A stretch of DNA of 64,000 nt, from assembly GCA_021741145.1 (NCBI GenBank), contig JAIOYK010000011.1:1-64000 (forward strand). Direction: 5' to 3'. The stretch comes from Rhodospirillum sp. (lineage in GTDB: Bacteria; Pseudomonadota; Alphaproteobacteria; Rhodospirillales; Rhodospirillaceae). Of this stretch, positions 28,935 through 39,835 are shown in pieces (the first letter of the stretch is position 1; every line of letters begins with the position of its first letter). The notes beneath the pieces were generated by a model. It saw only the letters and a list, made by a program, of their open reading frames with translations. It made no database searches and was not told the origin of the DNA. A program made the position numbers and the translations under genes.

Positions 28935-31349
28935 GTGAACAGCGGTTCCACGCAAGTCTTTCCCGTCCTGCCCCTGCGGGACATTGTTGTTTTCCCCCAT
29001 ATGATCGTGCCCCTCTTCGTTGGGCGAGAGAAGTCCGTGAAGGCTCTGGAAGACGTGATGCGGGAGGATAAGCAGATCCTTCTCGTGGCCCAGAAGAATG
29101 CCTCCCAGGACGATCCCGGCCCGGGGGACATCTATGACGTGGGGACAATCAGCACCGTTCTACAGCTTCTGCGCCTGCCCGACGGCACCGTGAAGGTGCT
29201 GGTCGAGGGTGGTCAGCGGGCGCGAATCGACTCCTATTCCGACCGCATGGATTTCTTCGAGGCCGAGGCCACGCCCCTGCCCGAGGAGGAACCCGAAAAC
29301 CCTGAGCTGGAAGCTCTTTCGCGGTCGGTGATCAATCAGTTCGAGCAGTATATCAAACTCAACAAGAAGATCCCGCCGGAAGTTCTGGTCTCCATCAACC
29401 AGATCGACGATCCGGCCAAGCTGGCCGATACCGTGGCCTCGCATCTGGTACTGAAAATCGCAGACAAGCAGGAACTTCTCGAGGTCGCGACCATCGGTGA
29501 GCGCCTGGAGCGCATCTATGCCCATATGGAATCGGAAATCGGTGTTCTGCAGGTGGAGAAGAAAATCCGCAGTCGGGTCAAACGCCAGATGGAGAAGACC
29601 CAGCGGGAGTACTATCTGAACGAGCAGCTGAAGGCGATCCAGAAGGAACTGGGCGAGGGCGAGGACGGTCGCGACGAAGTTCAGGAGCTGGAAGACCGTA
29701 TCGCCGAGACCAAGCTGAGCAAGGAAGCCACGGAAAAGGCCATGGGCGAGCTGAAAAAGCTACGCAATATGAGCCCCATGTCCGCCGAGGCCACCGTGAT
29801 CCGGAACTATCTGGACTGGATGCTGAGCATCCCCTGGAGCAAGCGGACCCGGGTGAAGAAGGATTTGACCGTCGCCGAAAATGTTCTTGATACGGAACAT
29901 TACGGTTTGGACAAGGTCAAGGAACGGATCCTGGAATACTTGGCTGTCCAACTGCGTACAAAGAAACTCAAGGGACCGATCCTCTGTCTGGTGGGACCTC
30001 CTGGGGTGGGTAAGACCTCACTGGGCAAATCCATCGCAAAGGCGACGGGTCGGAACTTCGTGCGCATTTCCTTGGGCGGTGTGCGTGACGAGTCCGAGAT
30101 CCGCGGTCATCGGCGCACCTATATTGGATCCATGCCGGGAAAGATCATCCAGGGCATGCGCAAGGCCAAGTCGTCCAACCCGTTCTTCTTGCTCGATGAA
30201 ATCGACAAGCTGGGGGCGGATTGGCGGGGTGATCCGTCCTCGGCCCTGCTGGAGGTGCTGGATCCGGAACAGAACAACACCTTCAACGACCACTATCTGG
30301 AGGTGGACTACGACTTGTCCGATGTCATGTTCATGACGACGGCCAATTCGATGCGCATGCCCCAGCCCCTGCTGGATCGGATGGAAATCATCCGTCTGTC
30401 CGGGTACACCGAGGACGAGAAGGTCGAGATCGCCAAGCGCCACCTGCTTTCCAAGCAGATCGAGGCCAATGGCCTGCGCAAGGGGGAGTGGTCCATTTCC
30501 GACGATGCCCTGCGCGACTTGATCCGCTACTATACCCGCGAGGCCGGTGTTCGGAACCTGGAGCGGGAATTGGCCAATCTGACACGAAAGGCCACGAAGG
30601 AAATCCTGCTGCGCAAGGACAGCACAGAGGGGGTGACGGTCACCTGCGCGAATCTGGAAAAATACGCGGGCATCCGCAAGTTCCGATATGGCGAGGCCGA
30701 GGGCGAGGATCTGGTTGGCGTGGTCACCGGTCTGGCCTGGACCGAGGTTGGTGGAGAGTTGCTGTCCATCGAAGCGGTCATGATGCCGGGCAAGGGCACG
30801 GTGACCTTGACAGGGCAGTTAGGCGACGTGATGAAGGAATCGGTGCAGGCCGCCCGATCCTACGTTCGCTCCCGCGCGGTGAGCTATGGTATCAAGCCGA
30901 CTCTGTTCGAGAAGCGGGATGTCCACGTGCACGTACCCGAGGGCGCGACGCCGAAGGATGGTCCCTCCGCTGGTGTCGCCATGTGTGTTTCGATCGTTTC
31001 CGCCATGACGGGAATTTCCATCCACAAGGATATCGCCATGACGGGCGAAATCACCCTGCGTGGTCGGGTCCTGCCCATCGGGGGGCTAAAGGAAAAGCTC
31101 TTGGCGGCCCTGCGAGGGGGGATCAAAACCGTGCTTATTCCCAAGGATAATGAGAAGGATCTGGCCGAGATTCCTGAAAATGTGAAGAAAGGCCTGACGA
31201 TCATTCCCGTTACCCATGCGGACGAGGCTTTGGAATTGGCCTTGACCCAAGCTCTGACGCCCATTGAGTGGACGGAACCCGATGACGATGCGGCGGTTGC
31301 CGCTCGGAAGGACGGAGACCCGGGTGAAGGGGATCTGGTTACGCATTGA
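28935..31349 (+). CDS. lon: Lon protease (GTG start)
   Basis: [65 protein letters not shown]; catalytic [11 protein letters not shown]. Confidence 0.97.
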   Translation: MNSGSTQVFPVLPLRDIVVFPHMIVPLFVGREKSVKALEDVMREDKQILLVAQKNASQDDPGPGDIYDVGTISTVLQLLRLPDGTVKVLVEGGQRARIDSYSDRMDFFEAEATPLPEEEPENPELEALSRSVINQFEQYIKLNKKIPPEVLVSINQIDDPAKLADTVASHLVLKIADKQELLEVATIGERLERIYAHMESEIGVLQVEKKIRSRVKRQMEKTQREYYLNEQLKAIQKELGEGEDGRDEVQELEDRIAETKLSKEATEKAMGELKKLRNMSPMSAEATVIRNYLDWMLSIPWSKRTRVKKDLTVAENVLDTEHYGLDKVKERILEYLAVQLRTKKLKGPILCLVGPPGVGKTSLGKSIAKATGRNFVRISLGGVRDESEIRGHRRTYIGSMPGKIIQGMRKAKSSNPFFLLDEIDKLGADWRGDPSSALLEVLDPEQNNTFNDHYLEVDYDLSDVMFMTTANSMRMPQPLLDRMEIIRLSGYTEDEKVEIAKRHLLSKQIEANGLRKGEWSISDDALRDLIRYYTREAGVRNLERELANLTRKATKEILLRKDSTEGVTVTCANLEKYAGIRKFRYGEAEGEDLVGVVTGLAWTEVGGELLSIEAVMMPGKGTVTLTGQLGDVMKESVQAARSYVRSRAVSYGIKPTLFEKRDVHVHVPEGATPKDGPSAGVAMCVSIVSAMTGISIHKDIAMTGEITLRGRVLPIGGLKEKLLAALRGGIKTVLIPKDNEKDLAEIPENVKKGLTIIPVTHADEALELALTQALTPIEWTEPDDDAAVAARKDGDPGEGDLVTH

Positions 31350-31352
31350 CCC

Positions 31353-31388
31353 CTATTCGAGGCCGGGCCGGGGTTCGGCCTCGAATAG
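31353..31388 (+). other. perfect 13-bp hairpin immediately after lon
   Basis: ctattcgaggccg / cggcctcgaatag, 10-nt loop. Confidence 0.6.
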
Positions 31389-31406
31389 CGCGAATCGCAT
31401 ATACGG

Positions 31407-31440
31407 CGGTCGCTCCGGAATTTTCGGAGCGGCCGTTTTC
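31407..31440 (+). terminator. rho-independent terminator after lon
   Basis: cggtcgctccg-gaatttt-cggagcggccg followed by ttttc; one G-U pair. Confidence 0.7.
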
Positions 31441-31694
31441 GTCTTTAGTCCTGATAAGGGTGGGGAGCCCGATACAGGACCGTCGGTCGTCTTTCCGGAT
31501 TCGGAGCGGAAATCCTTAGGGTAATTGGGGCAAATTTGCTCGATTTCCCGCAATTCCCCGCAATTCCCAACGAATTATCCGCATGTTTTCTGGAAACATT
31601 TCGCGATGGGTCTCTATCACCGATACCAAGGTGTTATTTTACCGCAATGCAGTCGCAAACCGGCATGAATCCTGGGATTTTCGTGCATGAGGAA

Positions 31695-31723
31695 TTGACG
31701 ACGAAGGGCGGCGCTTCTAGACT
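31695..31723 (+). promoter_or_regulatory. sigma70-like promoter for hup
   Basis: TTGACG - 17 nt - TAGACT upstream of the HU gene. Confidence 0.5.
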
Positions 31724-31797
31724 CCGCGTCATCCAATTCGATTGGGTCCTTTACTGTTTCCGTACCGCACTATTAACGCGAACGAAGGGGTTGTCCC

Positions 31798-32070
31798 GTG
31801 AATAAGAACGATCTGATTGCCGCCGTTGCCGAAAGCGCCGGCCTGTCCAAGGCCGATGCCGGCAAGGCCGTCGATGGCGTGTTCAATGCCATTACCGACG
31901 CCCTGAAAGATGACCAGGAAGTTCGCTTGGTCGGTTTCGGCACTTTCAATGTCGCCAAGCGCGCCGCCACCGAGGGCCGCAATCCCCGCACCGGCGAAAA
32001 AATTAATATCGCCGCCTCAAAGCAACCGAAGTTCAAGCCCGGTAAGGACCTGAAGGACTCTGTCAACTAA
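31798..32070 (+). CDS. hup: DNA-binding protein HU (GTG start)
   Basis: MNKNDLIAAVAESAGLSKADAGKAVDGVFNAITDALKDDQEVRLVGFGTFNVAKRAATEGRNPRTGEKINIAASKQPKFKPGKDLKDSVN. Confidence 0.97.
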   Translation: MNKNDLIAAVAESAGLSKADAGKAVDGVFNAITDALKDDQEVRLVGFGTFNVAKRAATEGRNPRTGEKINIAASKQPKFKPGKDLKDSVN

Positions 32071-32098
32071 TCATCGATGGGTCCAATCGGACGGAACG

Positions 32099-32133
32099 CG
32101 GACGCCGGGAGAATTCCCGGCGTCCGTTTGTTT
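32099..32133 (+). terminator. rho-independent terminator after hup
   Basis: cggacgccggga-gaat-tcccggcgtccg followed by tttgttt. Confidence 0.85.
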
Positions 32134-32192
32134 AGATGTGCTTTTTTCTTTGCATGTGGAGGCGCCTCTTGGGTACAGTCCGGCCCTCTTAC

Positions 32193-32268
32193 GGGCGGTT
32201 AGCTCAGCTGGAAGAGCATCTGGTTTACACCCAGAGGGTCGGCGGTTCGAACCCGTCACCGCCCACCA
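32193..32268 (+). tRNA. tRNA-Val (anticodon UAC)
   Basis: gggcggt/accgccc acceptor, D-arm tagctcagctggaagagca, anticodon loop TTTACAC (TAC), T-arm GGTTCGAACCC, encoded CCA. Confidence 0.95.
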
Positions 32269-32421
32269 AACAGCGAACGGTTTGGACTGGGGTCTCCCAG
32301 CGAGGGCTCGGGTCTCCCTGGGATAGCGGCTCGGGCCGTTATACACCTCCGCACCCGGCCAGCCCGTCCCAAGAAAGGATACCATGGCCTCCCTCGGACA
32401 GGAATGAGGAATGGTTGGACC

Positions 32422-32757
32422 CTAAAAGCGTTCGATCCGAAGGGTACAGCCTGGAGTGTCCGGAATGACGGTCAAGACCACGGCGTCCGCATCGGGGGAG
32501 GGGCGACGGATGGTCAGTCCCGGGAAGGGGTGCCCCGACCAGAGCGGAGATTTGGGGGATTGGATTGTTGTCACCGTCAGCCGGATGACATCGCCCCGCA
32601 CGAAGGTCAAGACCATCCCCTGACGCTCCTGGAACGATAGGATTGACACACCCCCAACCACGCAATCGGCATGGGCCTCCGTGGCGAGACCGCAGGCCAG
32701 GAGAAGGACCAGGGGAAGGCCAAGGGCGATGGGGCGCCCTTGGGTACGTGTTCGCAT
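32422..32757 (-). CDS. secreted hypothetical protein (111 aa)
   Basis: MRTRTQGRPIALGLPLVLLLACGLATEAHADCVVGG... has a clear signal peptide. Starts just after the MCP stop on the same strand. Confidence 0.65.
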   Translation of the reverse strand: MRTRTQGRPIALGLPLVLLLACGLATEAHADCVVGGVSILSFQERQGMVLTFVRGDVIRLTVTTIQSPKSPLWSGHPFPGLTIRRPSPDADAVVLTVIPDTPGCTLRIERF

Positions 32758-32768
32758 CCTTTCGTGGA

Positions 32769-34214
32769 TCACAGCCGATAGCCCATGCGTAACCCACCCC
32801 AATGGCGGCCGCGCACGGTGATGGGCGCGCTGGCGTCCTTCATCATGATGAAGGTCCCACCGCCCATGTCCCGCCGATAGGTCTGAACCAGGAAAGGGCG
32901 GGTGTTGCGTCCGGCGTTCAAACCCGTGCGGTCGTTGAACAGGCGCCGGTTGCGGCAATTGGCGTTGTTCCAGACGGGATCGGGACCCGGGGGATTGGAG
33001 AATTTTCGATTGTGGGTGGGGAGGTAGGCGTTGCGATCCACCGCCGCGCAGAAGACCACCTTGTCGCCAATTTCCATCAAGGCTTCCTGGACGGACGGGA
33101 AGAGAGTGTCCGTCAGCGCCGTGAAAGGGGCCATGAGCTGTTCAGGGGTGGTATTTGGGATAGGGGTATAGGTCTCGCTGAACAACGCGTCCATGGTGAT
33201 CCGCCCTCGATCCAAGGCCTCTTCCAGGATCAGGCACAATTGGCCCGCGCCCTGACGAACCGCCTGGATATAAGGGGTGTCCGGTGTTTCCACGCCACTG
33301 TCGAGGATCGTGGCGATCAGATCCTCGCCTAGGGAGACCATGGAAAACACCCGCTTGTCCGCCGCTTCCAGGTTCCGACTGGTTGTCGATACTCCTTCGG
33401 CCGCGGCATTGATCTCCCGAACAATGTCGGCGCAACGGTTCTTCGTGGTGGCGGTCGCCCCGGCGATGTCCTCCACGTGGCGATCAACGGTGGTGATGGA
33501 GTCCTGAAAGCCACTGACCGCCCGATCAATGACCCCGATACCCTTGTTGGCATCCTGGGCCGTGGCGACGATGGCTCCGCTGGTCTGGATAAGTTCGTCC
33601 AATCCCTTGGATAAGTCATTAATGGTCTTTTGGATGCCCTGGGCGGCGCCTTGGGATTGTCCCGCCAGATTCTTGACCTCATTGGCGACAATGGCGAAGC
33701 CACGCCCGGCGTCGCCCGCGTGGGCGGCCTCGATGGTCGCGTTCAAGGCCAACAGGTTCGTCTGTTGGGCCACGGTGCGGATGGTCAGGGAGGAGGTGTT
33801 CACCTCGTCCAGGCTTTCCTCCACGGCCGTCAGGCGGTCTCCCATGCCCGATACGGACCGGGTGAGCCCCGCGATGCTTTCGATCGCCTGGCGCAGGGCC
33901 ACGCTGGATTGGCGCATGCTTTCCGCCGCGTCCTTGGCCACGGCATTAGTGGATTGTCCGGCGCCATCAATGCGGTCAATGGCGGATTGGACGTCGTATG
34001 CCAGGATGACTAAGTGGGAAAACAGCGTTTCCTGCTGTTTGACGAAACCGTGCATGGTCTCGATATCTCCAGCCACATCGGCCAATTCGATGGACATGCT
34101 TTCAATGCGGTGGAGTACGTCGTTAATCAGGGCGTGAAGGGCGGACTCCGTCTGTTCCCCATTAATGGGGGGGGGACCGGCCGAAGCCGCATCCACGGTA
34201 TGAATATGTGTCAC
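32769..34214 (-). CDS. soluble methyl-accepting chemotaxis protein with a C-terminal sensory-like domain
   Basis: MCP tip LTIRTVAQQTNLLALNATIEAAHAGDAGRGFAIVANEVKNLAGQS; no obvious TM helix; C-terminal VFCAAVDRNAYLPTHNRKFSNPPGPDPVWNNANCRNRRLFNDRTGLNAGRNTRPFLVQTYRRDMGGG. Confidence 0.88.
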   Translation of the reverse strand: MTHIHTVDAASAGPPPINGEQTESALHALINDVLHRIESMSIELADVAGDIETMHGFVKQQETLFSHLVILAYDVQSAIDRIDGAGQSTNAVAKDAAESMRQSSVALRQAIESIAGLTRSVSGMGDRLTAVEESLDEVNTSSLTIRTVAQQTNLLALNATIEAAHAGDAGRGFAIVANEVKNLAGQSQGAAQGIQKTINDLSKGLDELIQTSGAIVATAQDANKGIGVIDRAVSGFQDSITTVDRHVEDIAGATATTKNRCADIVREINAAAEGVSTTSRNLEAADKRVFSMVSLGEDLIATILDSGVETPDTPYIQAVRQGAGQLCLILEEALDRGRITMDALFSETYTPIPNTTPEQLMAPFTALTDTLFPSVQEALMEIGDKVVFCAAVDRNAYLPTHNRKFSNPPGPDPVWNNANCRNRRLFNDRTGLNAGRNTRPFLVQTYRRDMGGGTFIMMKDASAPITVRGRHWGGLRMGYRL

Positions 34215-34449
34215 CTTGGACGATCCTCTCTCTTGGTCTGTTTCGTTACCGGCCAGTCAACCCATCGTCTGTCCGACCGGACTGGGGAGGAGGCGCGGTT
34301 CGATCTTTTTATTGGCTTGTCGCCTTTTGATATTGGCTTGTCGCCTTATTAATAAAAGTGTGCCCGGTGGCCCTGACCAATGCAAGGTCCGCGATGGCAA
34401 TCCCCTTAAGGACTAATACGGAGTCGGGTCCGGACGTGCCGGAAGGGCG

Positions 34450-34800
34450 TCATCGGGCGCCCCGCAGACGGGCGTGGGTGCGCCGTACCGTGTCAAGAAT
34501 GCCCGGGTCGCAGCCCGCGTCGTGGTGTTTTTCCACGATACCCGGAATTATCGGATCGCCAACGTCGAACCAATGGGTCTTGGCGAAGCGCCAAGTCAGA
34601 ATCCGGCAAATCATGTCCGTGGTGTCCTTCGGATCGTCTGGATCCGGTCGCAGGTCTTCGTGGAATTGGGCGGCGAGGATCTCAATCCGCTCTATTCTGC
34701 CGTTGTGCACGAGACTCCAGACGAAGAAAGCCGTCACGGCGGCCAGGATGACAGCGGTGATGGTGAAAACCAATCCTCCGGATTTATTCCATTTGGCCAT
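34450..34800 (-). CDS. hypothetical membrane-anchored protein (116 aa)
   Basis: N-terminal [25 protein letters not shown] followed by a soluble tail. Confidence 0.6.
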   Translation of the reverse strand: MAKWNKSGGLVFTITAVILAAVTAFFVWSLVHNGRIERIEILAAQFHEDLRPDPDDPKDTTDMICRILTWRFAKTHWFDVGDPIIPGIVEKHHDAGCDPGILDTVRRTHARLRGAR

Positions 34801-35136
34801 GATCCCGGGATCCTACGGAAGAAAGGAGGGTCCTATCCTATCCGATCAGGGTTGCACTCGCGAGCTCCAACAGAGGGGGCAAAAGCACGGAATACAAGGG
34901 AACAGAGGGGCCTTGTCCCCGCCCCCAGTGGGGTCGCCGATGGGGGCGCGTCTTTCCGCCTGGGAGAACCCAATTCCAAGGGAATGCCGCGCCGCGAAGG
35001 GTGGCGACTTGACTTGTCCCGGAGCGGTGGGCTACATCACCGCCATCCCATGGCGACGGCCCTGGCGCGGCAACGCGGAACCGGTCTCGCCAAACCGCCT
35101 TTTTCCAAGGGCTCTCATCCTTTAGGAGCGCAGTGG

Positions 35137-35502
35137 ATGCAAGACATGCTCCTCGAATACCTGCCGGTCTTGATCTTCATCGCCATCGCCACCGCGGTCG
35201 CCGCGATCGCCATTGGCGCGTCCTATGTGGTCGCTCCGCGCAATCCGGATAGCGAGAAGGACTCCGCCTATGAATGCGGGTTCGAGGCCTTCGACGATGC
35301 CCGGTCCAAGTTCCAGGTCCGGTTCTATCTGGTGGCCATTCTGTTCATCATCTTCGACCTTGAAGTTGCCTTCCTGTTCCCCTGGGCGGTGAGCCTGGGC
35401 GCGATCGGCATGTTCGGCTTCTGGTCCATGATGGTGTTCCTGGGCGTGCTGACCATCGGTTTCATTTATGAGTGGAGAAAGGGAGCGTTGGAATGGGAGT
35501 AA
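35137..35502 (+). CDS. nuoA: NADH-quinone oxidoreductase subunit A
   Basis: [55 protein letters not shown]. Confidence 0.96.
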   Translation: MQDMLLEYLPVLIFIAIATAVAAIAIGASYVVAPRNPDSEKDSAYECGFEAFDDARSKFQVRFYLVAILFIIFDLEVAFLFPWAVSLGAIGMFGFWSMMVFLGVLTIGFIYEWRKGALEWE

Positions 35503-36041
35503 GCAATTCCATCCCCGCGAGTCAGGGCATTCCTCCCGGTCCAGAACAGGACGCGATTCTGGGCCAAGTGGCCAAGGAGATCGAGGAAAAGGGCTTTGTC
35601 CTGGCCAATGTGGACAGTCTGGTCAATTGGGCGCGGGCCGGGTCCATGTGGCCCATGACCTTTGGTCTGGCTTGCTGCGCGCTCGAGATGATTCACTCCG
35701 CTTGCGCGCGGTACGACATCGACCGTCTAGGCGTGGTCTTTCGGCCGAGCCCGCGCCAATCCGACGTGATGATCGTGGCCGGAACGCTGACCAATAAAAT
35801 GGCCCCGGCCCTGCGCAAGGTCTATGACCAGATGGCCGAGCCCCGTTGGGTGATCTCCATGGGCAGCTGCGCCAATGGTGGAGGCTATTACCATTACTCC
35901 TATTCGGTGGTTCGCGGATGCGACCGCGTGGTGCCGGTTGACATTTATGTCCCCGGCTGCCCCCCGACCTCGGAGGCTCTGGTTTACGGCATCCTGCAGT
36001 TGCAGAAGAAGATCAAACGCACCGGTGCCCTATACCGGTGA
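35493..36041 (+). CDS. nuoB: NADH-quinone oxidoreductase subunit B
   Basis: [69 protein letters not shown]. Confidence 0.97.
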   Translation: MGVSNSIPASQGIPPGPEQDAILGQVAKEIEEKGFVLANVDSLVNWARAGSMWPMTFGLACCALEMIHSACARYDIDRLGVVFRPSPRQSDVMIVAGTLTNKMAPALRKVYDQMAEPRWVISMGSCANGGGYYHYSYSVVRGCDRVVPVDIYVPGCPPTSEALVYGILQLQKKIKRTGALYR

Positions 36042-36076
36042 TTTCCTTTTAGCCTTCTTTAACGGAACGGCACGGC

Positions 36077-36718
36077 ATGACGAGCGAAATCGAGGAACGG
36101 ATCGAGAGCCTCAAGGAGCTTGGGGCGCGGATTGAAGCCACCCTGCCCACCGAGGTGATCCGGGTGGAAATGGCCCTGGATGAACTGCAGGTGATCGCCC
36201 AGCGTCCGTCCATCGCCAAGGTTCTGACCTTTCTGCGCGATGACAGCGCTTGCCAGTTCAAGCAACTGGTGGACATTTGCGGCGTGGACTATCCGGAGCG
36301 TGGCGAACGGTTCGAGGTGGTCTACAACCTGCTTTCGATCTACCAGAACCAGCGCATCCGCGTGAAGGTGAGCGCGTCCGAGGACACGCCTGTTCCCTCC
36401 GTAACCGGTCTGTTCAACACGGCCAATTGGTTTGAGCGCGAAGCCTGGGACATGTACGGGATCTTCTTCTCGGACCACCCGGACCTGCGGCGCATCCTTT
36501 CGGATTATGGGTTCGAGGGCCATGCCCAGCGCAAGGACTTCCCCCTGACTGGATACAAGGAGCTTCGCTACGACGAAGAGCTGAAGCGGGTGGTCTACGA
36601 GCCGGTGAAGCTGTCCCAGGAGTTCCGCTCCTTTGACTTTCCGAGCCCGTGGGAGGCCATGGATCAGCAGATCGCCCGGGTTCTACCCGGCGACGAGAAG
36701 GCCGAGGGGAACGCATAA
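36077..36718 (+). CDS. nuoC: NADH-quinone oxidoreductase subunit C
   Basis: [30 protein letters not shown]...[44 protein letters not shown]. Confidence 0.96.
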   Translation: MTSEIEERIESLKELGARIEATLPTEVIRVEMALDELQVIAQRPSIAKVLTFLRDDSACQFKQLVDICGVDYPERGERFEVVYNLLSIYQNQRIRVKVSASEDTPVPSVTGLFNTANWFEREAWDMYGIFFSDHPDLRRILSDYGFEGHAQRKDFPLTGYKELRYDEELKRVVYEPVKLSQEFRSFDFPSPWEAMDQQIARVLPGDEKAEGNA

Positions 36719-37897
36719 ATGGCCCAGACCGAGATCAAATCCTACACCATGAACTTCGGGCCGCAGCACCCCGCGGCCCACGGCGTGCTCCGTTTGGTGC
36801 TCGAGCTGTCGGGCGAGGTGATCGAGCGGGCCGACCCCCATATCGGTCTGCTCCACCGGGGCACGGAGAAGTTGATCGAGCATAAGACTTACGTTCAGGC
36901 GCTACCCTACTTCGACCGTTTGGACTACGCCTGCCCGATGAACCAGGAACATGCCTATGTCCTGGCCGTCGAGAAGCTTCTGGGAATCAAGGTTCCGCCC
37001 CGTGGTCAGTATCTGCGGACGCTCTTCAACGAGATCACGCGGCTCATCAACCACATCATGAACACCACCTCCATGGCTCTGGATGTCGGCGCCATGACCC
37101 CGTTGCTCTATGGCTTCGAGGAACGGGAGCATCTGCTGGAGTTCTCCGAGCGGGCGTCGGGTGCGCGCATGCACGCCGCTTGGTTCCGCCCCGGCGGCGT
37201 CGCCCGGGACGTGCCCCCGGACCTGCTGGAGGATATCCTCAAGTTCTGCGACAGCTTCCCGAAATACTTGGACGACGTGGAAACCCTGCTCGATGAAAAC
37301 CGGATCTTCAAGCAGCGGACCGTCGACATTGGCAAGGTGACCGTCGAGCAAGCCTTGGATTGGGGCTTCACCGGCCCGGTCCTGCGTGGCTGCGGCGTGC
37401 CCTGGGATTTGCGTAAATCCCAGCCTTATGACGTCTACGCCGACATGGATTTTGACATTCCCACCGGATCCAATGGCGATTGCTACGACCGCTATCTGGT
37501 GCGGATGGCCGAGCAGCGGGAGAGCCTCAAAATCATGCGTCAGTGCATCGAAAAGATGCCCGATGGCCCGGTGAAGTCCGAGGATCACAAGGTGACTCCG
37601 CCCTCGCGGAAAGACATGAAGCACTCCATGGAGAGCCTCATTCACCATTTCAAGCTGTTCACCGAGGGCTTCAAGGTGCCGGCCGGTGAGACCTATACCG
37701 CCGTCGAGGCCGCCACGGGCGAATTCGGCGTTTATCTGGTTTCCGATGGGTCCACGCGCCCCTACCGGTGCAAGATCCGTTCCCCCGGATATGCGCATCT
37801 GCAGGGCATGGACATGTTGAGCCGGGGACACATGCTGGCTGACATTACGGCCAACATCGGCTCCATCGATGTTGTGTTTGGGGAGATCGACCGATGA
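36719..37897 (+). CDS. nuoD: NADH-quinone oxidoreductase subunit D
   Basis: [72 protein letters not shown]. Confidence 0.97.
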   Translation: MAQTEIKSYTMNFGPQHPAAHGVLRLVLELSGEVIERADPHIGLLHRGTEKLIEHKTYVQALPYFDRLDYACPMNQEHAYVLAVEKLLGIKVPPRGQYLRTLFNEITRLINHIMNTTSMALDVGAMTPLLYGFEEREHLLEFSERASGARMHAAWFRPGGVARDVPPDLLEDILKFCDSFPKYLDDVETLLDENRIFKQRTVDIGKVTVEQALDWGFTGPVLRGCGVPWDLRKSQPYDVYADMDFDIPTGSNGDCYDRYLVRMAEQRESLKIMRQCIEKMPDGPVKSEDHKVTPPSRKDMKHSMESLIHHFKLFTEGFKVPAGETYTAVEAATGEFGVYLVSDGSTRPYRCKIRSPGYAHLQGMDMLSRGHMLADITANIGSIDVVFGEIDR

Positions 37898-38505
37898 GCG
37901 GATCCGCCACCGAGGCGTTCCAGTTCACGCCCGAGTACATGGAACAGGCCAAGGCCATTCTCGCCAAGTATCCGCAAGGCCGGGAGCGTTCGGGCGTTCT
38001 GCCTCTGCTGGATCTGGCCCAACGCCAACTCGGTTGGGTGAGCACGGGCGTGGTCGAGGAAGTGGCCCGGATCACCAAGACCCCACGCATGAAAGTGCTG
38101 GAGGTCGCCACCTTCTACACCATGTACAAGCATTCTCCGAAGGGACGGCACCACGTCGAGGTCTGCACCAACATCGCCTGCTGGCTGCGCGGCTCCGACG
38201 AGGTTCTGCGGGCCATCAAGGACGAGTTGGGCATCGACGTGGGTGGCCAGACCGGGGACGATCTGTTCTCGCTGGCCGAAGCCGAGTGCCTCGGTGCCTG
38301 CTGCAACGCGCCGATGCTCCAGATCGGCGATGAATACTTCGAGGATCTGACCTACGAGACGACCCGGGATCTGGTGCGCAAGCTGAAAAGAGGCGAGCCG
38401 GTCAAGGTTGGGTCGCAGATTGGACGCAGCGGGTCCGAGCCCGAGGGGGGGCCGACCACCCTCGCCGAATTCTGTACGACCAGCAAGGTTGGGGGGGCCG
38501 AGTGA
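37894..38505 (+). CDS. nuoE: NADH-quinone oxidoreductase subunit E
   Basis: [43 protein letters not shown]...[25 protein letters not shown]. Confidence 0.96.
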   Translation: MSGSATEAFQFTPEYMEQAKAILAKYPQGRERSGVLPLLDLAQRQLGWVSTGVVEEVARITKTPRMKVLEVATFYTMYKHSPKGRHHVEVCTNIACWLRGSDEVLRAIKDELGIDVGGQTGDDLFSLAEAECLGACCNAPMLQIGDEYFEDLTYETTRDLVRKLKRGEPVKVGSQIGRSGSEPEGGPTTLAEFCTTSKVGGAE

Positions 38506-39794
38506 TGCTTCAGGACAAGGATCGCATCTTCACCAACTTGTACGGCTACCAGGACTGGGGATTGACCGGCGCCCGCGCCCGCGGCGATTGGGATGGGACG
38601 AAGGCCATCCTGGAAAAGGGGCGTGATGGCATCATTAACGAGATGAAGGCCTCTGGCATGCGGGGCCGTGGTGGCGCGGGTTTCCCGACCGGCCTGAAGT
38701 GGTCCTTCATGCCCAAGGAAATTGGCGAGCGTCCCCACTATCTGGTGGTCAACGCCGACGAGGGTGAACCCGGGACCTGCAAGGACCGGGAAATCATGCG
38801 GCATGATCCGCACAAGCTGATCGAGGGCTGTCTGCTCGCCGGCTTCGCCATGGGCGCCCATGTGGCTTACATCTACATCCGCGGTGAGTTCGTTCTCGAA
38901 GGTCAGCGCCTCGAGGCGGCCATTGCCCAGGCCCGGGACGCCGGTCTGCTTGGTCCGGATGCCTGTGGCTCGGGCTGGGCCATGGACGTTTACGTCCACC
39001 GGGGGGCCGGAGCCTACATCTGCGGCGAGGAAACCGCCCTGATCCAGTCCCTGGAGGGCAAGAAAGGCCAACCGCGTCTGAAGCCGCCGTTCCCCGCCGG
39101 GGTTGGCCTCTATGGCTGCCCGACGACGGTGAACAACGTGGAGTCCATCGCCGCGGCGCCGACCATCCTGCGCCGGAGTGGCGCTTGGTTCGCCGGTCTG
39201 GGCCGGGAGAACAACGCCGGTACCAAGCTGTTTTGTATCTCCGGCCATGTGAACAAGCCGTGTAACGTGGAAGAGGAGATGGGCATCCCCCTGAAGGTGC
39301 TCATCGAAAAGCACTGCGGTGGCGTGCGGGGCGGGTGGGACAACCTTCTGGCGGTGATCCCCGGTGGATCCTCGGTTCCGGCCCTGCCCAAGGAAATCTG
39401 CGACGATGTGCTGATGGACTTTGACAGTCTGAAGGCGGTCAAGTCCGGTCTGGGCACCGCCGCGGTGATCGTCATGGACAAGTCCACGGATATCGTCGCG
39501 GCCATCGCCCGGCTCTCCCGTTTTTACAAGCATGAGAGCTGCGGTCAGTGCACGCCTTGCCGGGAAGGCACGGGCTGGCTGTCGCGGGTGATGCAGCGCA
39601 TGGTCACGGGCGAGGCCAGTGTCGAGGAAATCGACGTGCTGGATAATGTCTCCCGGCAGATCGAGGGGCATACCATCTGCGCCCTCGGCGATGCCGCCGC
39701 CTGGCCCGTCCAGGGTCTTATTCGTCACTTCCGGCCCGAACTGGAGCGCCGCATCGCGGCCGCTCGGGGTGGTCGTTCCGCGGCGGCCGAATAG
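38505..39794 (+). CDS. nuoF: NADH-quinone oxidoreductase subunit F
   Basis: [21 protein letters not shown]...[30 protein letters not shown]...[16 protein letters not shown]. An alternative GTG lies at 38502. Confidence 0.97.
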   Translation: MLQDKDRIFTNLYGYQDWGLTGARARGDWDGTKAILEKGRDGIINEMKASGMRGRGGAGFPTGLKWSFMPKEIGERPHYLVVNADEGEPGTCKDREIMRHDPHKLIEGCLLAGFAMGAHVAYIYIRGEFVLEGQRLEAAIAQARDAGLLGPDACGSGWAMDVYVHRGAGAYICGEETALIQSLEGKKGQPRLKPPFPAGVGLYGCPTTVNNVESIAAAPTILRRSGAWFAGLGRENNAGTKLFCISGHVNKPCNVEEEMGIPLKVLIEKHCGGVRGGWDNLLAVIPGGSSVPALPKEICDDVLMDFDSLKAVKSGLGTAAVIVMDKSTDIVAAIARLSRFYKHESCGQCTPCREGTGWLSRVMQRMVTGEASVEEIDVLDNVSRQIEGHTICALGDAAAWPVQGLIRHFRPELERRIAAARGGRSAAAE

Positions 39795-39835
39795 GCCGCC
39801 GTTCGAAACCGTTCAAGTAGGGGTTGGAGCAAGAC

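Noticed and set aside
31536-31805. 89-aa + strand ORF before hup
   Set aside because: Covers the probable hup promoter and overlaps the hup start; no coding signature.
34474-35136. 221-aa upstream extension of nuoA
   Set aside because: No homology; a good ribosome binding site (taggagcg) precedes the ATG at 35137 and NuoA length fits from there.
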